A DNA stretch of 37,242 nt from an uncultured Mediterraneibacter sp. (GTDB lineage: Bacteria > Bacillota > Clostridia > Lachnospirales > Lachnospiraceae), in the NCBI GenBank assembly GCA_944381935.1, contig CALWMN010000024.1:1-37242 (forward strand), written 5' to 3'. Below, in pieces: positions 7,415 through 15,888 of this stretch. Position numbers and translations under genes: made by a program. The notes under the pieces were generated by a model. That model was not told the DNA's origin. It ran no database searches and was given only the letters and a program-made list of their open reading frames with translations. Numbering within the stretch: the stretch's first letter is position 1; every line of letters begins with the position of its first letter.

Positions 7415-8458
7415 CTATTTCGTAGAATCGCGGAGTATGAGCTTTGTCTCATACTGCATATATGTGTGGGGCGAATCGGGAAACTGAATCCGTTCCAGCA
7501 TCTGGCGAGCTGCCGCAATCCCCAGATATTTCTGCGGCGTACTGATCGTAGTCAAAGCGGGCATGATCCTTTCTGATGCAGGAATATTGTCAAATCCGAC
7601 GACACTTACATCCCTCGGTATTTTATATCCCAGAAACTGCAGCGCATAAATCATCTGGATTGCGGTCCAGTCATTGCCGCATATAAACACGTCCGGCAGA
7701 GATGCCATGTCCTGTATTTTCTGGACAATGAACTGAGAATCCCTGAAATCCTCAGGCGTTTCAGATAAGAGGCAACAATTATGGTCCAGTGACAAATGGT
7801 GCTCCTTAAGGCATTCGCACAACGCATCGTACCGCTCCTGAAAGCCGCGTCCTACGTTCGGGGAGTAAAGATCCCCAATGAAGCTGAACCGCTTTGCCCC
7901 TTTGCCAATCAGGTGCTCTACGATTCTGTAAATGTTTTTCTTATTTTCCATTGTAATGATATCCATTTTTTCCGGCACAGCCGGGTGGTTTTTAGGCATA
8001 TCGACCGTTACGACGGGAAGATTGTATTGCAGGAGGGCTTCGCAGACAGTCTCATCGCAGATTTCCACAATAATGATCCCTTTAATAGAAGGATCCGACA
8101 GAGTGCTCGGAAATTTAAGCTGCTTCAGATTACTGTCAGTCATAATGCTGATCATAAGATGATAGTGGGCGGCTGACAGGATGGAGTCTATCCCCCGCAG
8201 GACATTAGCCCAGAACTCGGAATCTGATGCATAGGTCTTAGTAAGAAACAATATGGAACCATTGCTCTGGTCTGAATTTTCCTTCAGATCCTGCCCCACA
8301 GCAGTACCCGGAACCCCTTTATACCCCATTTCCCGCGCCTTATTCAGGATAAGCTCTGTCGTTTTCTGCGAAACTTCGCTGCTTCCCTTCAGCGCTTTTG
8401 AAACCGTATTTCTGGAAAGCCCGAGCTCCTGGGCAATATTTTTTATCGTGCATTTCAT
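7415..8458 (-). CDS. LacI-family transcriptional regulator of the fructoside locus
   Basis: A 347-residue LacI/GalR repressor. Residues 1-26 form the DNA-binding HTH with the classic IKNIAQELGLSRNTVSKALKG pattern, followed by a hinge and a periplasmic-binding-protein-like effector domain (VFICGNDWTAIQMIYAL, VSVVGFDNIPASERIMPALTTI). It is divergent from the GH32/ABC/GH172 genes, which implies local control by a sugar from that pathway. The start ATG has AGGTGAG upstream. Two 19-bp palindromes in the 262-bp divergent region are candidate operators, one close enough to its own promoter for autoregulation. Confidence 0.92.
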   Translation of the reverse strand: MKCTIKNIAQELGLSRNTVSKALKGSSEVSQKTTELILNKAREMGYKGVPGTAVGQDLKENSDQSNGSILFLTKTYASDSEFWANVLRGIDSILSAAHYHLMISIMTDSNLKQLKFPSTLSDPSIKGIIIVEICDETVCEALLQYNLPVVTVDMPKNHPAVPEKMDIITMENKKNIYRIVEHLIGKGAKRFSFIGDLYSPNVGRGFQERYDALCECLKEHHLSLDHNCCLLSETPEDFRDSQFIVQKIQDMASLPDVFICGNDWTAIQMIYALQFLGYKIPRDVSVVGFDNIPASERIMPALTTISTPQKYLGIAAARQMLERIQFPDSPHTYMQYETKLILRDSTK

Positions 8459-8475
8459 AATCTCACCTCAAAACG

Positions 8476-8481
8476 ATTGTA
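8476..8481 (-). promoter_or_regulatory. Possible extended -10 box for the lacI-type gene
   Basis: On the minus strand TGTTACAAT gives an extended -10 (TGN plus TACAAT) 18 bases before the start codon region. No good -35 is visible, so this is tentative. Confidence 0.35.
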
Positions 8482-8539
8482 ACATTTATTTCTCTGTAAG
8501 GAAAGTAAAATTATGCACGAAATGTAAAAATGCATAAAA

Positions 8540-8558
8540 TGCACAATTTCTGTGTGCA
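8540..8558. promoter_or_regulatory. Candidate LacI operator O1
   Basis: TGCACAATTTCTGTGTGCA is a palindrome (TGCACA-N7-TGTGCA) of 19 bases in the divergent region. It has the same TGCAC-N9-GTGCA plan as 8689-8707. Further lone TGCA(C) half-sites occur nearby, for example around 8514 and 8626. Confidence 0.55.
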
Positions 8559-8635
8559 AATTTATGAAATCTGCACAAAATCAGGGGAGATATATGGTCA
8601 AAAAAGCAGAAAACGCCAAAAAAATGTGCATTTTA

Positions 8636-8667
8636 TTGAAAAATCACCGTGCATATGATACTATAAT
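8636..8667 (+). promoter_or_regulatory. Probable promoter of the GH32/ABC/GH172 operon
   Basis: TTGAAA at 8636-8641 and TATAAT at 8662-8667 are separated by 20 bases, longer than ideal. The downstream operator at 8689-8707 would overlap early transcribed bases and block elongation or polymerase binding. Confidence 0.45.
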
Positions 8668-8688
8668 CGCAGAAAATGTAAGAAAAAA

Positions 8689-8707
8689 TGCACGTCAAAA
8701 ACGTGCA
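8689..8707. promoter_or_regulatory. Candidate LacI operator O2
   Basis: TGCACGTCAAAAACGTGCA has perfect 7-base arms around a 5-base centre and the same TGCAC-N9-GTGCA spacing as 8540-8558. It lies directly upstream of the AGGAGG ribosome site of the GH32 gene. The centres of the two sites are 149 bp apart, compatible with looping. Confidence 0.6.
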
Positions 8708-8720
8708 AAAAGGAGGGTAA

Positions 8721-10172
8721 ATGGAAAAATTATTTTACAGACCCCCGGACGCCTGGGTAGGTGATCTGATCCCTTACTGGGAAAACGGGGTATATTATGG
8801 CTTTTATCTTCATGATCCCAGGAACAGGGATAAAGAATATGCAGAACAGACGACCTGGCATCTCGTAAAGACAAAGGATTTTGTAGAGCTTGAGTATGCG
8901 GGAGAGGCGATCCGCAGAGGCGGGGATGACCAGCCGAACAATAATGTGTATACAGGTTCCGTTATCAAGGACAAAAAAGGTGTTTACCATGCGTTTTATA
9001 CAGCATATAACGAGGCAATCCAAATAGACGGAAAAAGCATACAGTCTGTCATGCAGGCGGTCGGCACGGACCTGGAGCATCTGGAAACTGTGGAGGATTT
9101 CCGCCTCACGTCCGACGGAGTGATGTATGAGGAGTTTGACTGGCGGGATCCCTATGTGTTCTGGAGCGAGGAGGAAAACTGTTATTTCATGCTCGTGACT
9201 ACCCGGATCAAAAACGGGGGAGCACTTCGCGGCGGGTGCATCGCACTGTGCCGGTCAGAGGACCTGATGTCCTGGACGTATGAATCTCCTTTCTATTCGC
9301 CGGGAATGTATATCACGATGGAATGCCCGGAATTGTTTCAGATGGGTTCCCACTGGTATCTGATCTTTTCGACATTTTCCGACAGATTTGCAACCCATTA
9401 CAGGATTTCAGATTCATGGAAGGGCCCGTGGAAGATTCCCGGGAACGACACGTTCGACTGCCGGGCGGATTACGCGATCAAAACTGCCTCTGACGGGAAA
9501 CACAGATATGCATTTGGATGGATCGCCAGCAAATACGGGCAGAAGGATTTTGGTCCCTGGGAGTGGGGAGGCACGATGGTCTTCCACGAGCTCATACAGA
9601 ATGAAAAAACCAAAGAGCTGGAGGTCAGGATGATCCCCTCTGTAGGAGCCGCTTTTCCGAAGACATGCACCCTTCAGCCTCCAGCCACCTACAATTGCCG
9701 GGTCAGCCGGGAAGCCGGAACAGTGCAGATCGAAAGTGAGACACTAGGATGCGCAATGTATCCCGTAAAAGGAGACTGCTTCCTGCTGGAAATGGATGTA
9801 CATGTGAACGAAGCGGCAGAATTTGGCATTGCACTGCATACTGATGAGGGAATGGAGAAAGGATATTTTCTGCGCATGGATTTGAAAAGAAGGCAGATGG
9901 CATGGGATATGTGGCCCAGAAGTGAGCACGGGAAATATCAGTGGCAGATAAAGGGCGATGTCCCCTTTCAGGTTGAGACTGCGAGGATTCTGCCGGAAGG
10001 AACTGATTTTCATCTGCAGATCATAAGGGAGGACGACATCTGTGTCGTTTATGTCAATGACACAACTGCCCTCTCGACCCGGATGTACGATCACAAGGAC
10101 GGATACGCCGGGATTTATGTTGTGCAAGGGAATGTGGAAATACAAAATTATACAGAGAAAAGGAGAGTGTAG
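8721..10172 (+). CDS. GH32-family glycoside hydrolase (intracellular beta-fructosidase-like)
   Basis: A 483-residue glycoside hydrolase of the GH32 type, whose members release fructose from beta-fructofuranosides with retention. The five-bladed N-terminal domain has the three expected acids: D15 in a divergent first motif (VGDLIPYWENG in place of WMNDPNG), D143 in the RDP motif (DWRDPYVFW) and the acid/base E201 in the EC motif (MECPELF). A C-terminal beta-sandwich follows from about residue 340. There is no signal peptide, so it acts on imported sugar. AGGAGG precedes the ATG. The binding-protein gene starts two bases after its stop, so they are one operon. The altered first motif suggests a substrate other than plain sucrose or inulin. 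Confidence 0.8.
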   Translation: MEKLFYRPPDAWVGDLIPYWENGVYYGFYLHDPRNRDKEYAEQTTWHLVKTKDFVELEYAGEAIRRGGDDQPNNNVYTGSVIKDKKGVYHAFYTAYNEAIQIDGKSIQSVMQAVGTDLEHLETVEDFRLTSDGVMYEEFDWRDPYVFWSEEENCYFMLVTTRIKNGGALRGGCIALCRSEDLMSWTYESPFYSPGMYITMECPELFQMGSHWYLIFSTFSDRFATHYRISDSWKGPWKIPGNDTFDCRADYAIKTASDGKHRYAFGWIASKYGQKDFGPWEWGGTMVFHELIQNEKTKELEVRMIPSVGAAFPKTCTLQPPATYNCRVSREAGTVQIESETLGCAMYPVKGDCFLLEMDVHVNEAAEFGIALHTDEGMEKGYFLRMDLKRRQMAWDMWPRSEHGKYQWQIKGDVPFQVETARILPEGTDFHLQIIREDDICVVYVNDTTALSTRMYDHKDGYAGIYVVQGNVEIQNYTEKRRV

Positions 10173-10173
10173 A

Positions 10174-11466
10174 ATGAAAAAGAGAATGCTCAGTATACTT
10201 TTGGCGGTTAGCATGACAGCAGCGCTGGCAACGGGATGCGGATCCGGCGGCAGCCAGGACAGCGGAAGCGATGACGGGGTAACGACAATTAAATGGTTCA
10301 CCTCCAGGCCGGTGGACGGCGAGATCGACCAGACGTTAAGGGAAATTGCCGAAAACTACAGTGCGGAACATGACGGAAAGGTCGTGGTTGAATTTGAGAC
10401 GACTGCAGACCGTCCGTCCTATCTGCAGAAATTAAAGACGCTGATCGCTGGCGGAAACATGCCCGATATTATAGATATTGATGCAGATCCATACTGCCAG
10501 GAACTTGTAGACGCAGGGATGCTTGTGGATGTGAAAAAGTTTCTGCAGGATAATGACAGATATGATGATTTCTATCCGACTGCCCTGAAGTATCAGGAAT
10601 TTACAGACGGATCCATGTATACTCTCCCTCTGGAGTATCACGTGGAGATGACATGGTATAACAAAGAGATTTTTAACCAGTACGGCCTTACTCCTCCCCA
10701 GACAATGGATGAGTGGATCAATGTGTGCAAGACTTTAAAGGACAACGGCATCACCCCGATCTCGGTTGACGGAGTAGACAGATGGCCCGTTCAGAGATAT
10801 CTTGCCATGATACCCTTCAGGGAGACGGGAAATGATTTCATTATCAATCTCCGTGACGGGAATGAGAAGATGTCCAGCCAGACCGGAAAAGAAGCGGCTG
10901 AGTTTATGCAGGAGATCGGCCAGTACTTTAATGACGGCTTTGCGGCTACCGACTATGCAACGGCACAGTCCATGTTCCTGGACGGGAAGTCGGCCATGTA
11001 CTATATCGGGGACTGGGAAATCGCGGCAATGCAGGAAGCTTATGATGCGGGAACGATAGATTATTTTTATCTCCCGACTATTGAGAACGGCAAGACACAG
11101 GCTAACGAATTTTGCGTAAACTCCGGTATCGGCATGGCCTTTAACTCAGAGACATTTGATGACAAGACAAAGGATTTTGTTCTGTATCTGCTCGATAACT
11201 ATGGGGAGATCTACGCATCGAAACAGCAGATGTCGCCAATCAAAACAGAGCTTCCGTCTGATGTTGAATTTTCAGACCTTTATATGCGGATTCAAAGTGA
11301 TATGGAGAATACAGGGGAGAATTTCCTGAAGCCATGGGATACTTACCTGGACGCAGACACAAATACAACGATGCAGGATAATCTGCTTCTCCTTGCTTCT
11401 GGAGAGCTTTCTGTAGATGATTTCTGCAATATGATCGATGAATCAATCGCTGCAAACGTAAAATAA
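10174..11466 (+). CDS. ABC transporter sugar-binding lipoprotein (SBP family 1)
   Basis: A 430-residue extracellular solute-binding protein that delivers a sugar to the two permeases encoded next. Its N-terminus is a lipoprotein signal (charged MKKR, hydrophobic core, lipobox ending LATGC), so the mature protein is lipid-anchored at that cysteine. A glycine/serine/aspartate linker (GSGGSQDSGSDDG) follows. The open frame extends upstream to 10042, but the ATG at 10174 is chosen because AGGAGAG lies before it and the signal peptide starts there. The fold pattern (LKTLIAGGNMPDIIDIDADP, MYYIGDWEI) is that of CUT1 carbohydrate binders for oligosaccharides. Context suggests a fructose-containing di- or oligosaccharide. 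Confidence 0.9.
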   Translation: MKKRMLSILLAVSMTAALATGCGSGGSQDSGSDDGVTTIKWFTSRPVDGEIDQTLREIAENYSAEHDGKVVVEFETTADRPSYLQKLKTLIAGGNMPDIIDIDADPYCQELVDAGMLVDVKKFLQDNDRYDDFYPTALKYQEFTDGSMYTLPLEYHVEMTWYNKEIFNQYGLTPPQTMDEWINVCKTLKDNGITPISVDGVDRWPVQRYLAMIPFRETGNDFIINLRDGNEKMSSQTGKEAAEFMQEIGQYFNDGFAATDYATAQSMFLDGKSAMYYIGDWEIAAMQEAYDAGTIDYFYLPTIENGKTQANEFCVNSGIGMAFNSETFDDKTKDFVLYLLDNYGEIYASKQQMSPIKTELPSDVEFSDLYMRIQSDMENTGENFLKPWDTYLDADTNTTMQDNLLLLASGELSVDDFCNMIDESIAANVK

Positions 11467-11472
11467 CAGAGG

Positions 11473-11508
11473 GAGGTGTCTCATAAGTCTCTGGCTGTGG
11501 GACGCCTC
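11473..11508 (+). promoter_or_regulatory. Stem-loop between binding protein and permease genes
   Basis: GAGGTGTC at 11473-11480 pairs with GACGCCTC at 11501-11508 (one G-U pair). Without a strong U-run it is more likely an mRNA-stabilising or partial-readthrough hairpin than a full terminator. Such hairpins after binding-protein genes often explain higher binding-protein than permease levels. Confidence 0.45.
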
Positions 11509-11534
11509 TTCATCATTTCAAAAAGGAGACATAA

Positions 11535-12419
11535 ATGGGAGTTATCAAAAGCAAACGGTGGTTTCTGGCATTTTTGCTGCCGGGATTATTATTCTATATC
11601 TTAGCTGTTTTTTATCCGATTGAGGAATCTATACGATTGAGCTTCATGAGCTGGGGCGGGATCGGTGACAAGACCTTTGTCGGTTTTCAGAACTATATTG
11701 ACATGTTTCGTGACAGAGTATTTTATGAAGCCTTTTTCAACAACCTGATCTACCTGGTGATCGTTGTGGCCATGCAGCTTGGCATTGGTCTTTTCTTCGC
11801 CATCCTCCTGACCTATATGACAAAGCGGGTGACACTTGTCAAGACATTATACTATGTGCCGTGCATCATTACAACGGTCGCGATCGCCCAGCTTTTCAGG
11901 AGTATGTATGCGACAGAACCTATGGGGCTTTTAAACCAGTTTCTCCAGGCAGTGGGGCTTGATCAGTTCGTGACGTCCTGGCTGGCAAATATACACACTG
12001 CCCTTGCGTCAGTCTCTTTCCCGGAAGGGTGGCGTTTCACGGGAATGTATATGGTCATCTTCTATGCGGCGCTCGTCTCACTGGACCCATCCGTTTATGA
12101 GGCTGCCAAAGTAGACGGGGCATCCGAACTTCAGATTCTGTTTCGCATCAAGATCCCCCTGATAAAAGATATTTTTCTGCTGACGCTGACCATGTGCCTG
12201 ACAGGAGCGCTCAGGGGATTCGATATTCCGTTCCTGCTGACCAACGGCGGACCGGGCAATACAACCGAGCTTTTGTCTACTTATATGTACAAAAAGGCAT
12301 TTTCAAGCAACCAGTATGGATACGGCAGTACAGTTGCAGTGTTTATCATTCTTGAAAGCATCCTGGTCGTATTCATTTTAAGAAAAATCTTTTCCGAAAA
12401 AAAGGAGGCGAAATCATGA
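11535..12419 (+). CDS. Carbohydrate ABC transporter permease 1 (MalF/UgpA type)
   Basis: A 294-residue inner-membrane permease with about six hydrophobic segments, starting near residues 8-28. It carries the EAA loop that docks the ATPase (VYEAAKVDGASELQILFRI, then IPL) at about 195-215. AAAAGGAG precedes its ATG. Its last four bases overlap the next permease gene (ATGA), so translation is coupled. It pairs with that gene to form the CUT1 translocation pore. No ATPase gene is present in the locus; such systems in Firmicutes usually borrow a shared MsmX-type ATPase encoded elsewhere. Confidence 0.93.
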   Translation: MGVIKSKRWFLAFLLPGLLFYILAVFYPIEESIRLSFMSWGGIGDKTFVGFQNYIDMFRDRVFYEAFFNNLIYLVIVVAMQLGIGLFFAILLTYMTKRVTLVKTLYYVPCIITTVAIAQLFRSMYATEPMGLLNQFLQAVGLDQFVTSWLANIHTALASVSFPEGWRFTGMYMVIFYAALVSLDPSVYEAAKVDGASELQILFRIKIPLIKDIFLLTLTMCLTGALRGFDIPFLLTNGGPGNTTELLSTYMYKKAFSSNQYGYGSTVAVFIILESILVVFILRKIFSEKKEAKS

Positions 12420-13243
12420 AGAAAAAAGCAGGGAAAATCATCTTCGGGATCGTGATCCTGGTTTTTCTGATCATTCAGATCTACCCGGTGCTCTGGCTTT
12501 TTATGGCAAGCGTCAAACCCACGGTCGAACTATCCTCAACGCCTTTTGCTCTGCCTAAGTCCGTCACGTTCGAGAATTTCATCAAGGTGCTCTCTGACGG
12601 GATGATCGGCACATACATGTGGAACAGCCTCAAGGTAACAGGGGTATCTCTGATCCTGATCATACTTTTGAGCGGCACGGCAGGATATGCGCTGTCAAAG
12701 TTTCGGATAAGAGGGAAAGGCAAGATCTACGCGTTCTTTACATTCGGCATCATGATCCCAGTGCAGATCACGCTGATCCCGCTGTTCATCTTTTACAGCA
12801 GGATGGGAATCTTAAATACAAGTTTTTCCCTGATCCTCCCCCAGGTAGGGTTTGCCCTCCCGCTGTCCGTCATGATGTTCGTAAGCTTCTACAACTTTGT
12901 CCCCGACGAGCTGATCGAGGCGGCGATCGTGGACGGGTGTAATCCCGGACGGATTTTTATCAGGATCGTATTTCCTCTTGCCAGGAACACTGTCATCACC
13001 ATTGCTTCCATGTACAGCATCCTGATATGGAACGATTTTATCTTTGCAAATACATTTATCAGTGAGAACAGTGCAAAGACGGTGGCAATGGGGCTCAAAG
13101 ATTATGTGGGGGCATTTGGCAACGTAGACTGGGGCGCCACTTATGCGGCGATCGCCATCTCGATCCTTCCCCCTCTTATCATCTATTTTGCATTGAATAA
13201 ATGGGTAACGGCAGGCATGACTATGGGAGCAACGAAAGGATAG
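12416..13243 (+). CDS. Carbohydrate ABC transporter permease 2 (MalG/UgpE type)
   Basis: A 275-residue membrane permease, the second half of the pore. Hydrophobic segments begin at about residue 8, and the EAA motif reads LIEAAIVDGCNPGRIFIRIV, followed by FPL. The ATG overlaps the stop of permease 1 by four bases. Family members end in a short tail after the last membrane span, as here (GMTMGATKG). The GH172 gene starts three bases after its stop. Together with the binding lipoprotein it forms an ATP-driven importer for the sugar split by the flanking hydrolases. Confidence 0.93.
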   Translation: MKKKAGKIIFGIVILVFLIIQIYPVLWLFMASVKPTVELSSTPFALPKSVTFENFIKVLSDGMIGTYMWNSLKVTGVSLILIILLSGTAGYALSKFRIRGKGKIYAFFTFGIMIPVQITLIPLFIFYSRMGILNTSFSLILPQVGFALPLSVMMFVSFYNFVPDELIEAAIVDGCNPGRIFIRIVFPLARNTVITIASMYSILIWNDFIFANTFISENSAKTVAMGLKDYVGAFGNVDWGATYAAIAISILPPLIIYFALNKWVTAGMTMGATKG

Positions 13244-13246
13244 GAA

Positions 13247-14356
13247 ATGAATATTATATTACCGGGAAATATCGGAACACTCCCCCATCTTACAAGGGGA
13301 AAAAGCAGAGCGGTCAACGCAGAAAACAGGGAGGGGAAGAAGGGACAGGGCGGCATGGCGTCAAGTGTCCTTGGAAAATCCCGCAAAGGAAGCCCATGCA
13401 TCCGGGATATTGCTCCCGGAACTGAGGAAAAACTCGCTGAAATAGAAGGGCCTGGCATCATCACCCATATCTGGATCACAGTAGACAATAAGACGTCTGA
13501 AGGAAACTGCTTTGTCCTGCGGGACCTTGTCCTGAAAATGTTCTGGGATGAGGAAAAAGAGCCGTCTGTGGAAGTACCCCTCGGGGACTTTTTCTGCTGC
13601 GGTTTCGGACGGGAATGTCAGATTAATTCTGCCGCAGTCGCGGTCGTGCCTTCCAGGGGGCTGAATATGTATTTCCCCATGCCCTTTGAGAAAAAGGCTC
13701 GGATTGTACTGGAGAACCAGCACGTCAATCCGATACCGGCATTTTTCTATCAGATCGATTACTGCCTGTACAACGAGCTTCCTGAGGGGACCGCATACTT
13801 CCATGCGCAGTGGAGAAGGCAGCCGGTGACGGAGCTTGGAAAAGATTATGTGATCGTGGATGGGATAAAAGGGCAGGGGCAGTATGTCGGCACCTACATT
13901 GCGCTCTCCACCCTGCAGAGGTATTGGTGGGGAGAAGGGGAAGTGAAATTCTATCTTGACGGGGACCTGGAGTATCCGACGATATGCGGAACAGGAATGG
14001 AAGACTATTTCGGGGGGTCCTGGAGCTTTGCCTCTGTGGAAAACGCAAGGACATTCGAGCACACTTACAGCACGCACTATCTGGGATACCCCTACTATTC
14101 CAGGCATGACGACCTTGTGCAGAACCCGTATCACAATGACGACTGTCCTCCGATGAGAGGGTTTTACAGATGGCATATCCAGGACCCGGTCTTTTTTGAA
14201 TCTGACCTGAAAGTCACGGTCCAGCAGATAGGCGTCGGATACAACGGGCTGTTCGAGCGGCAGGATGACCTTTCCAGCGTGGCATACTGGTATCAGAGGG
14301 AGCCTCACGGCAGCTTTCCTGTATTGCCGGAACGCGAAAAGCGCTGGCCCAGGTAA
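13247..14356 (+). CDS. DUF2961 / GH172-family glycoside hydrolase
   Basis: A 369-residue DUF2961 protein; this family is now GH172, founded on a difructose dianhydride I synthase/hydrolase (alpha-D-fructofuranosidase) from Bifidobacterium and also containing alpha-D-arabinofuranosidases. Typical motifs are N-terminal GPGIITHIWITV, RDLVLKMFWD and PLGDFF, then WWGEGEVKFYLDGD and GTGMEDYFGGSW. E230 in the first of the last two and E252 in the second are the likely catalytic acids by motif position. No signal peptide is present, so it acts in the cytoplasm on imported sugar. AAAGGA precedes the ATG, and it is the last gene of the LacI-controlled operon. Together with the GH32 enzyme it suggests a pathway from a difructose dianhydride, through a fructose disaccharide, to fructose. 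Confidence 0.8.
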   Translation: MNIILPGNIGTLPHLTRGKSRAVNAENREGKKGQGGMASSVLGKSRKGSPCIRDIAPGTEEKLAEIEGPGIITHIWITVDNKTSEGNCFVLRDLVLKMFWDEEKEPSVEVPLGDFFCCGFGRECQINSAAVAVVPSRGLNMYFPMPFEKKARIVLENQHVNPIPAFFYQIDYCLYNELPEGTAYFHAQWRRQPVTELGKDYVIVDGIKGQGQYVGTYIALSTLQRYWWGEGEVKFYLDGDLEYPTICGTGMEDYFGGSWSFASVENARTFEHTYSTHYLGYPYYSRHDDLVQNPYHNDDCPPMRGFYRWHIQDPVFFESDLKVTVQQIGVGYNGLFERQDDLSSVAYWYQREPHGSFPVLPEREKRWPR

Positions 14357-14365
14357 GAAAGGATT

Positions 14366-14394
14366 GGACTGTATCCCTGCTACGGGATCAGTCC
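14366..14394. terminator. Hairpin between convergent GH172 and AAA+ genes
   Basis: GGACTG-t-ATCCC pairs with GGGAT-CAGTCC around the loop TGCTAC. It overlaps the last codons of the leftward AAA+ gene. The flanks are only moderately T-rich (AATCCTTTCTT on the minus strand), so it may end both operons but is not a textbook terminator. Confidence 0.45.
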
Positions 14395-15864
14395 TCTCAC
14401 CATCTCTGCATCAAACGTCACAGACTTCGCATGTTCCACCTCGATCTGGTACAGCGCGTTGGCAGCAATGTGTTCCGCCGCCTGCTCCAGGTCTCGGATT
14501 CCGCTTGTGTCTGCAAATATCTCGATCAGTGCTTCCAGCCCTTCCTCTGACACGATGCACTCATGTTCCTTCATCCCTATGCGCTTCATCACTTTCGGGA
14601 GCGCATATCTGGCAAAAATAACTTTCTTTTCTTCCGGCGTATAGTCCGGTATCTCGATCACGGCAAAGCGGGACATGAGAGGCGCACTGATCTGCTCTCG
14701 GTCGTTTGCCGTTGCAATCGGGTATACCCCGACTGTCGGAATCATACATTCCATATAGTTATCCGTAAATCCAAGATTATCCAGAAGCGTAAGCAGCACA
14801 TCGGCAGGATTTCCGTTCCCTTTTCCCGCTGCCGCCTTATCCAGCTCATTGATGATGAATACCAGGTTTGACTCTCCTGCCGCAGAAAAAGCTTCCATGA
14901 TAATGCCCGGCTTTGCGTTGGCATAGATCCGGGAGCTGCCGGTAAGCTGTTCCGGGTCATGGATCGAACTCATGTCAAGGGTTGTCCAGGGCAGCTTCAG
15001 TATACGTGCCACCGCATAGGCGATCTGGGATTTCCCTGTCCCTGCCGGACCGATCAGAAGGAGTCCGTATGCCGGCAGCGTATGGGTCCGGTTGATCTGG
15101 ATGATCGTCTCGATAATCCGCTGTTTCACGCGCTCCATGCCGTAGAGCTCTTCATCCAGGATCCTCCGCGCCTCTTCCACGTCAATCGCCTCAAAATAAT
15201 GGCTCTTCCACTGAATGTTCATCATAATGGAAAGCGCCCTCTGGGCATGGCGGCGCTCCTCCGCTGACACTTCATGGGAACGTGCCACAGCCAGGTTCCT
15301 CCTTGCCCATAGCCGGATATTGTCCGGCAGCGTACGGCCTGCGCAGTTCATAAAATCCGTAATACTCTGGATACTGGTAAGCTTCATGCTGTCCCCGTCT
15401 TCCTGGGCGTCTTCATCCTCCTCCGTTTCCGCCGGAGCATCGCTTGAGAGGAGACGCTCGATCATGAACTGGAGAAATCCGTCTTCCGCAGAGAGTTTGC
15501 TTCCCCCTCCAAAGGCAGTCTCACGGATCTTATACACCGCATAGCCGTCCTCTCTTTCTGCCCCCGAAAGGCGCACATTTATGTGGTTTTCTCCCAGCCA
15601 TTTCAACAGGCTTACGAACCGGGCGTCGATCTGTAAGATATCCGCGCTGACGCTCCCCTCTTCTCCCTCAAACTCAAACGCCGTGCGCCTGGACGGATTC
15701 GTGAAAACGCCGCAGGAGTGGTGCCTTAGTTTTTTCCCGTTGGCATCCAGGACAAGGATCGGATGCTCCGGGGAGGCTGACGCCTCACCCGTACGGAAAA
15801 CCGTATAGGTACACACTGGGTCTTTCCCTGTTTCAGGGATATTTGTAAAATCAAACACTGCCAT
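14380..15864 (-). CDS. Lon-like AAA+ ATPase lacking a protease domain
   Basis: A 494-residue protein. The C-terminal half is an AAA+ module related to that of Lon: the lead-in LDEELYGMERVKQRIIE, Walker A GPAGTGKS at 272-279, a Walker B strand NLVFIINELDKA at 333-344, sensor 1 IATAND, an arginine-finger region PLMSRFAVIEI and sensor 2 GIRDLEQ. The Walker B aspartate is asparagine (N339), although the following catalytic E340 is kept. The Lon Ser-Lys protease domain is absent. Residues 1-230 form an unrecognised domain with an acidic linker near 145-157. AGGAG precedes the ATG. It follows the activase gene by 24 bases, so it is probably the last gene of that operon and may be a remodelling or loading factor for its iron-sulfur proteins (inference). 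Confidence 0.75.
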   Translation of the reverse strand: MAVFDFTNIPETGKDPVCTYTVFRTGEASASPEHPILVLDANGKKLRHHSCGVFTNPSRRTAFEFEGEEGSVSADILQIDARFVSLLKWLGENHINVRLSGAEREDGYAVYKIRETAFGGGSKLSAEDGFLQFMIERLLSSDAPAETEEDEDAQEDGDSMKLTSIQSITDFMNCAGRTLPDNIRLWARRNLAVARSHEVSAEERRHAQRALSIMMNIQWKSHYFEAIDVEEARRILDEELYGMERVKQRIIETIIQINRTHTLPAYGLLLIGPAGTGKSQIAYAVARILKLPWTTLDMSSIHDPEQLTGSSRIYANAKPGIIMEAFSAAGESNLVFIINELDKAAAGKGNGNPADVLLTLLDNLGFTDNYMECMIPTVGVYPIATANDREQISAPLMSRFAVIEIPDYTPEEKKVIFARYALPKVMKRIGMKEHECIVSEEGLEALIEIFADTSGIRDLEQAAEHIAANALYQIEVEHAKSVTFDAEMVRGLIP

Positions 15865-15888
15865 TGATAACTCCTCCCTCCGTCGGCT

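Noticed and set aside
8552-8764. 70-codon rightward frame in the LacI divergent region
   Set aside because: It overlaps the promoter, both operators' surroundings and the GH32 start, and its translation is lysine-rich with no protein-like character.
13361-14308. 315-codon leftward open frame opposite the GH172 gene
   Set aside because: The + strand carries a clear DUF2961 protein with family motifs; the opposite frame shows no family motifs and no fitting ribosome site.
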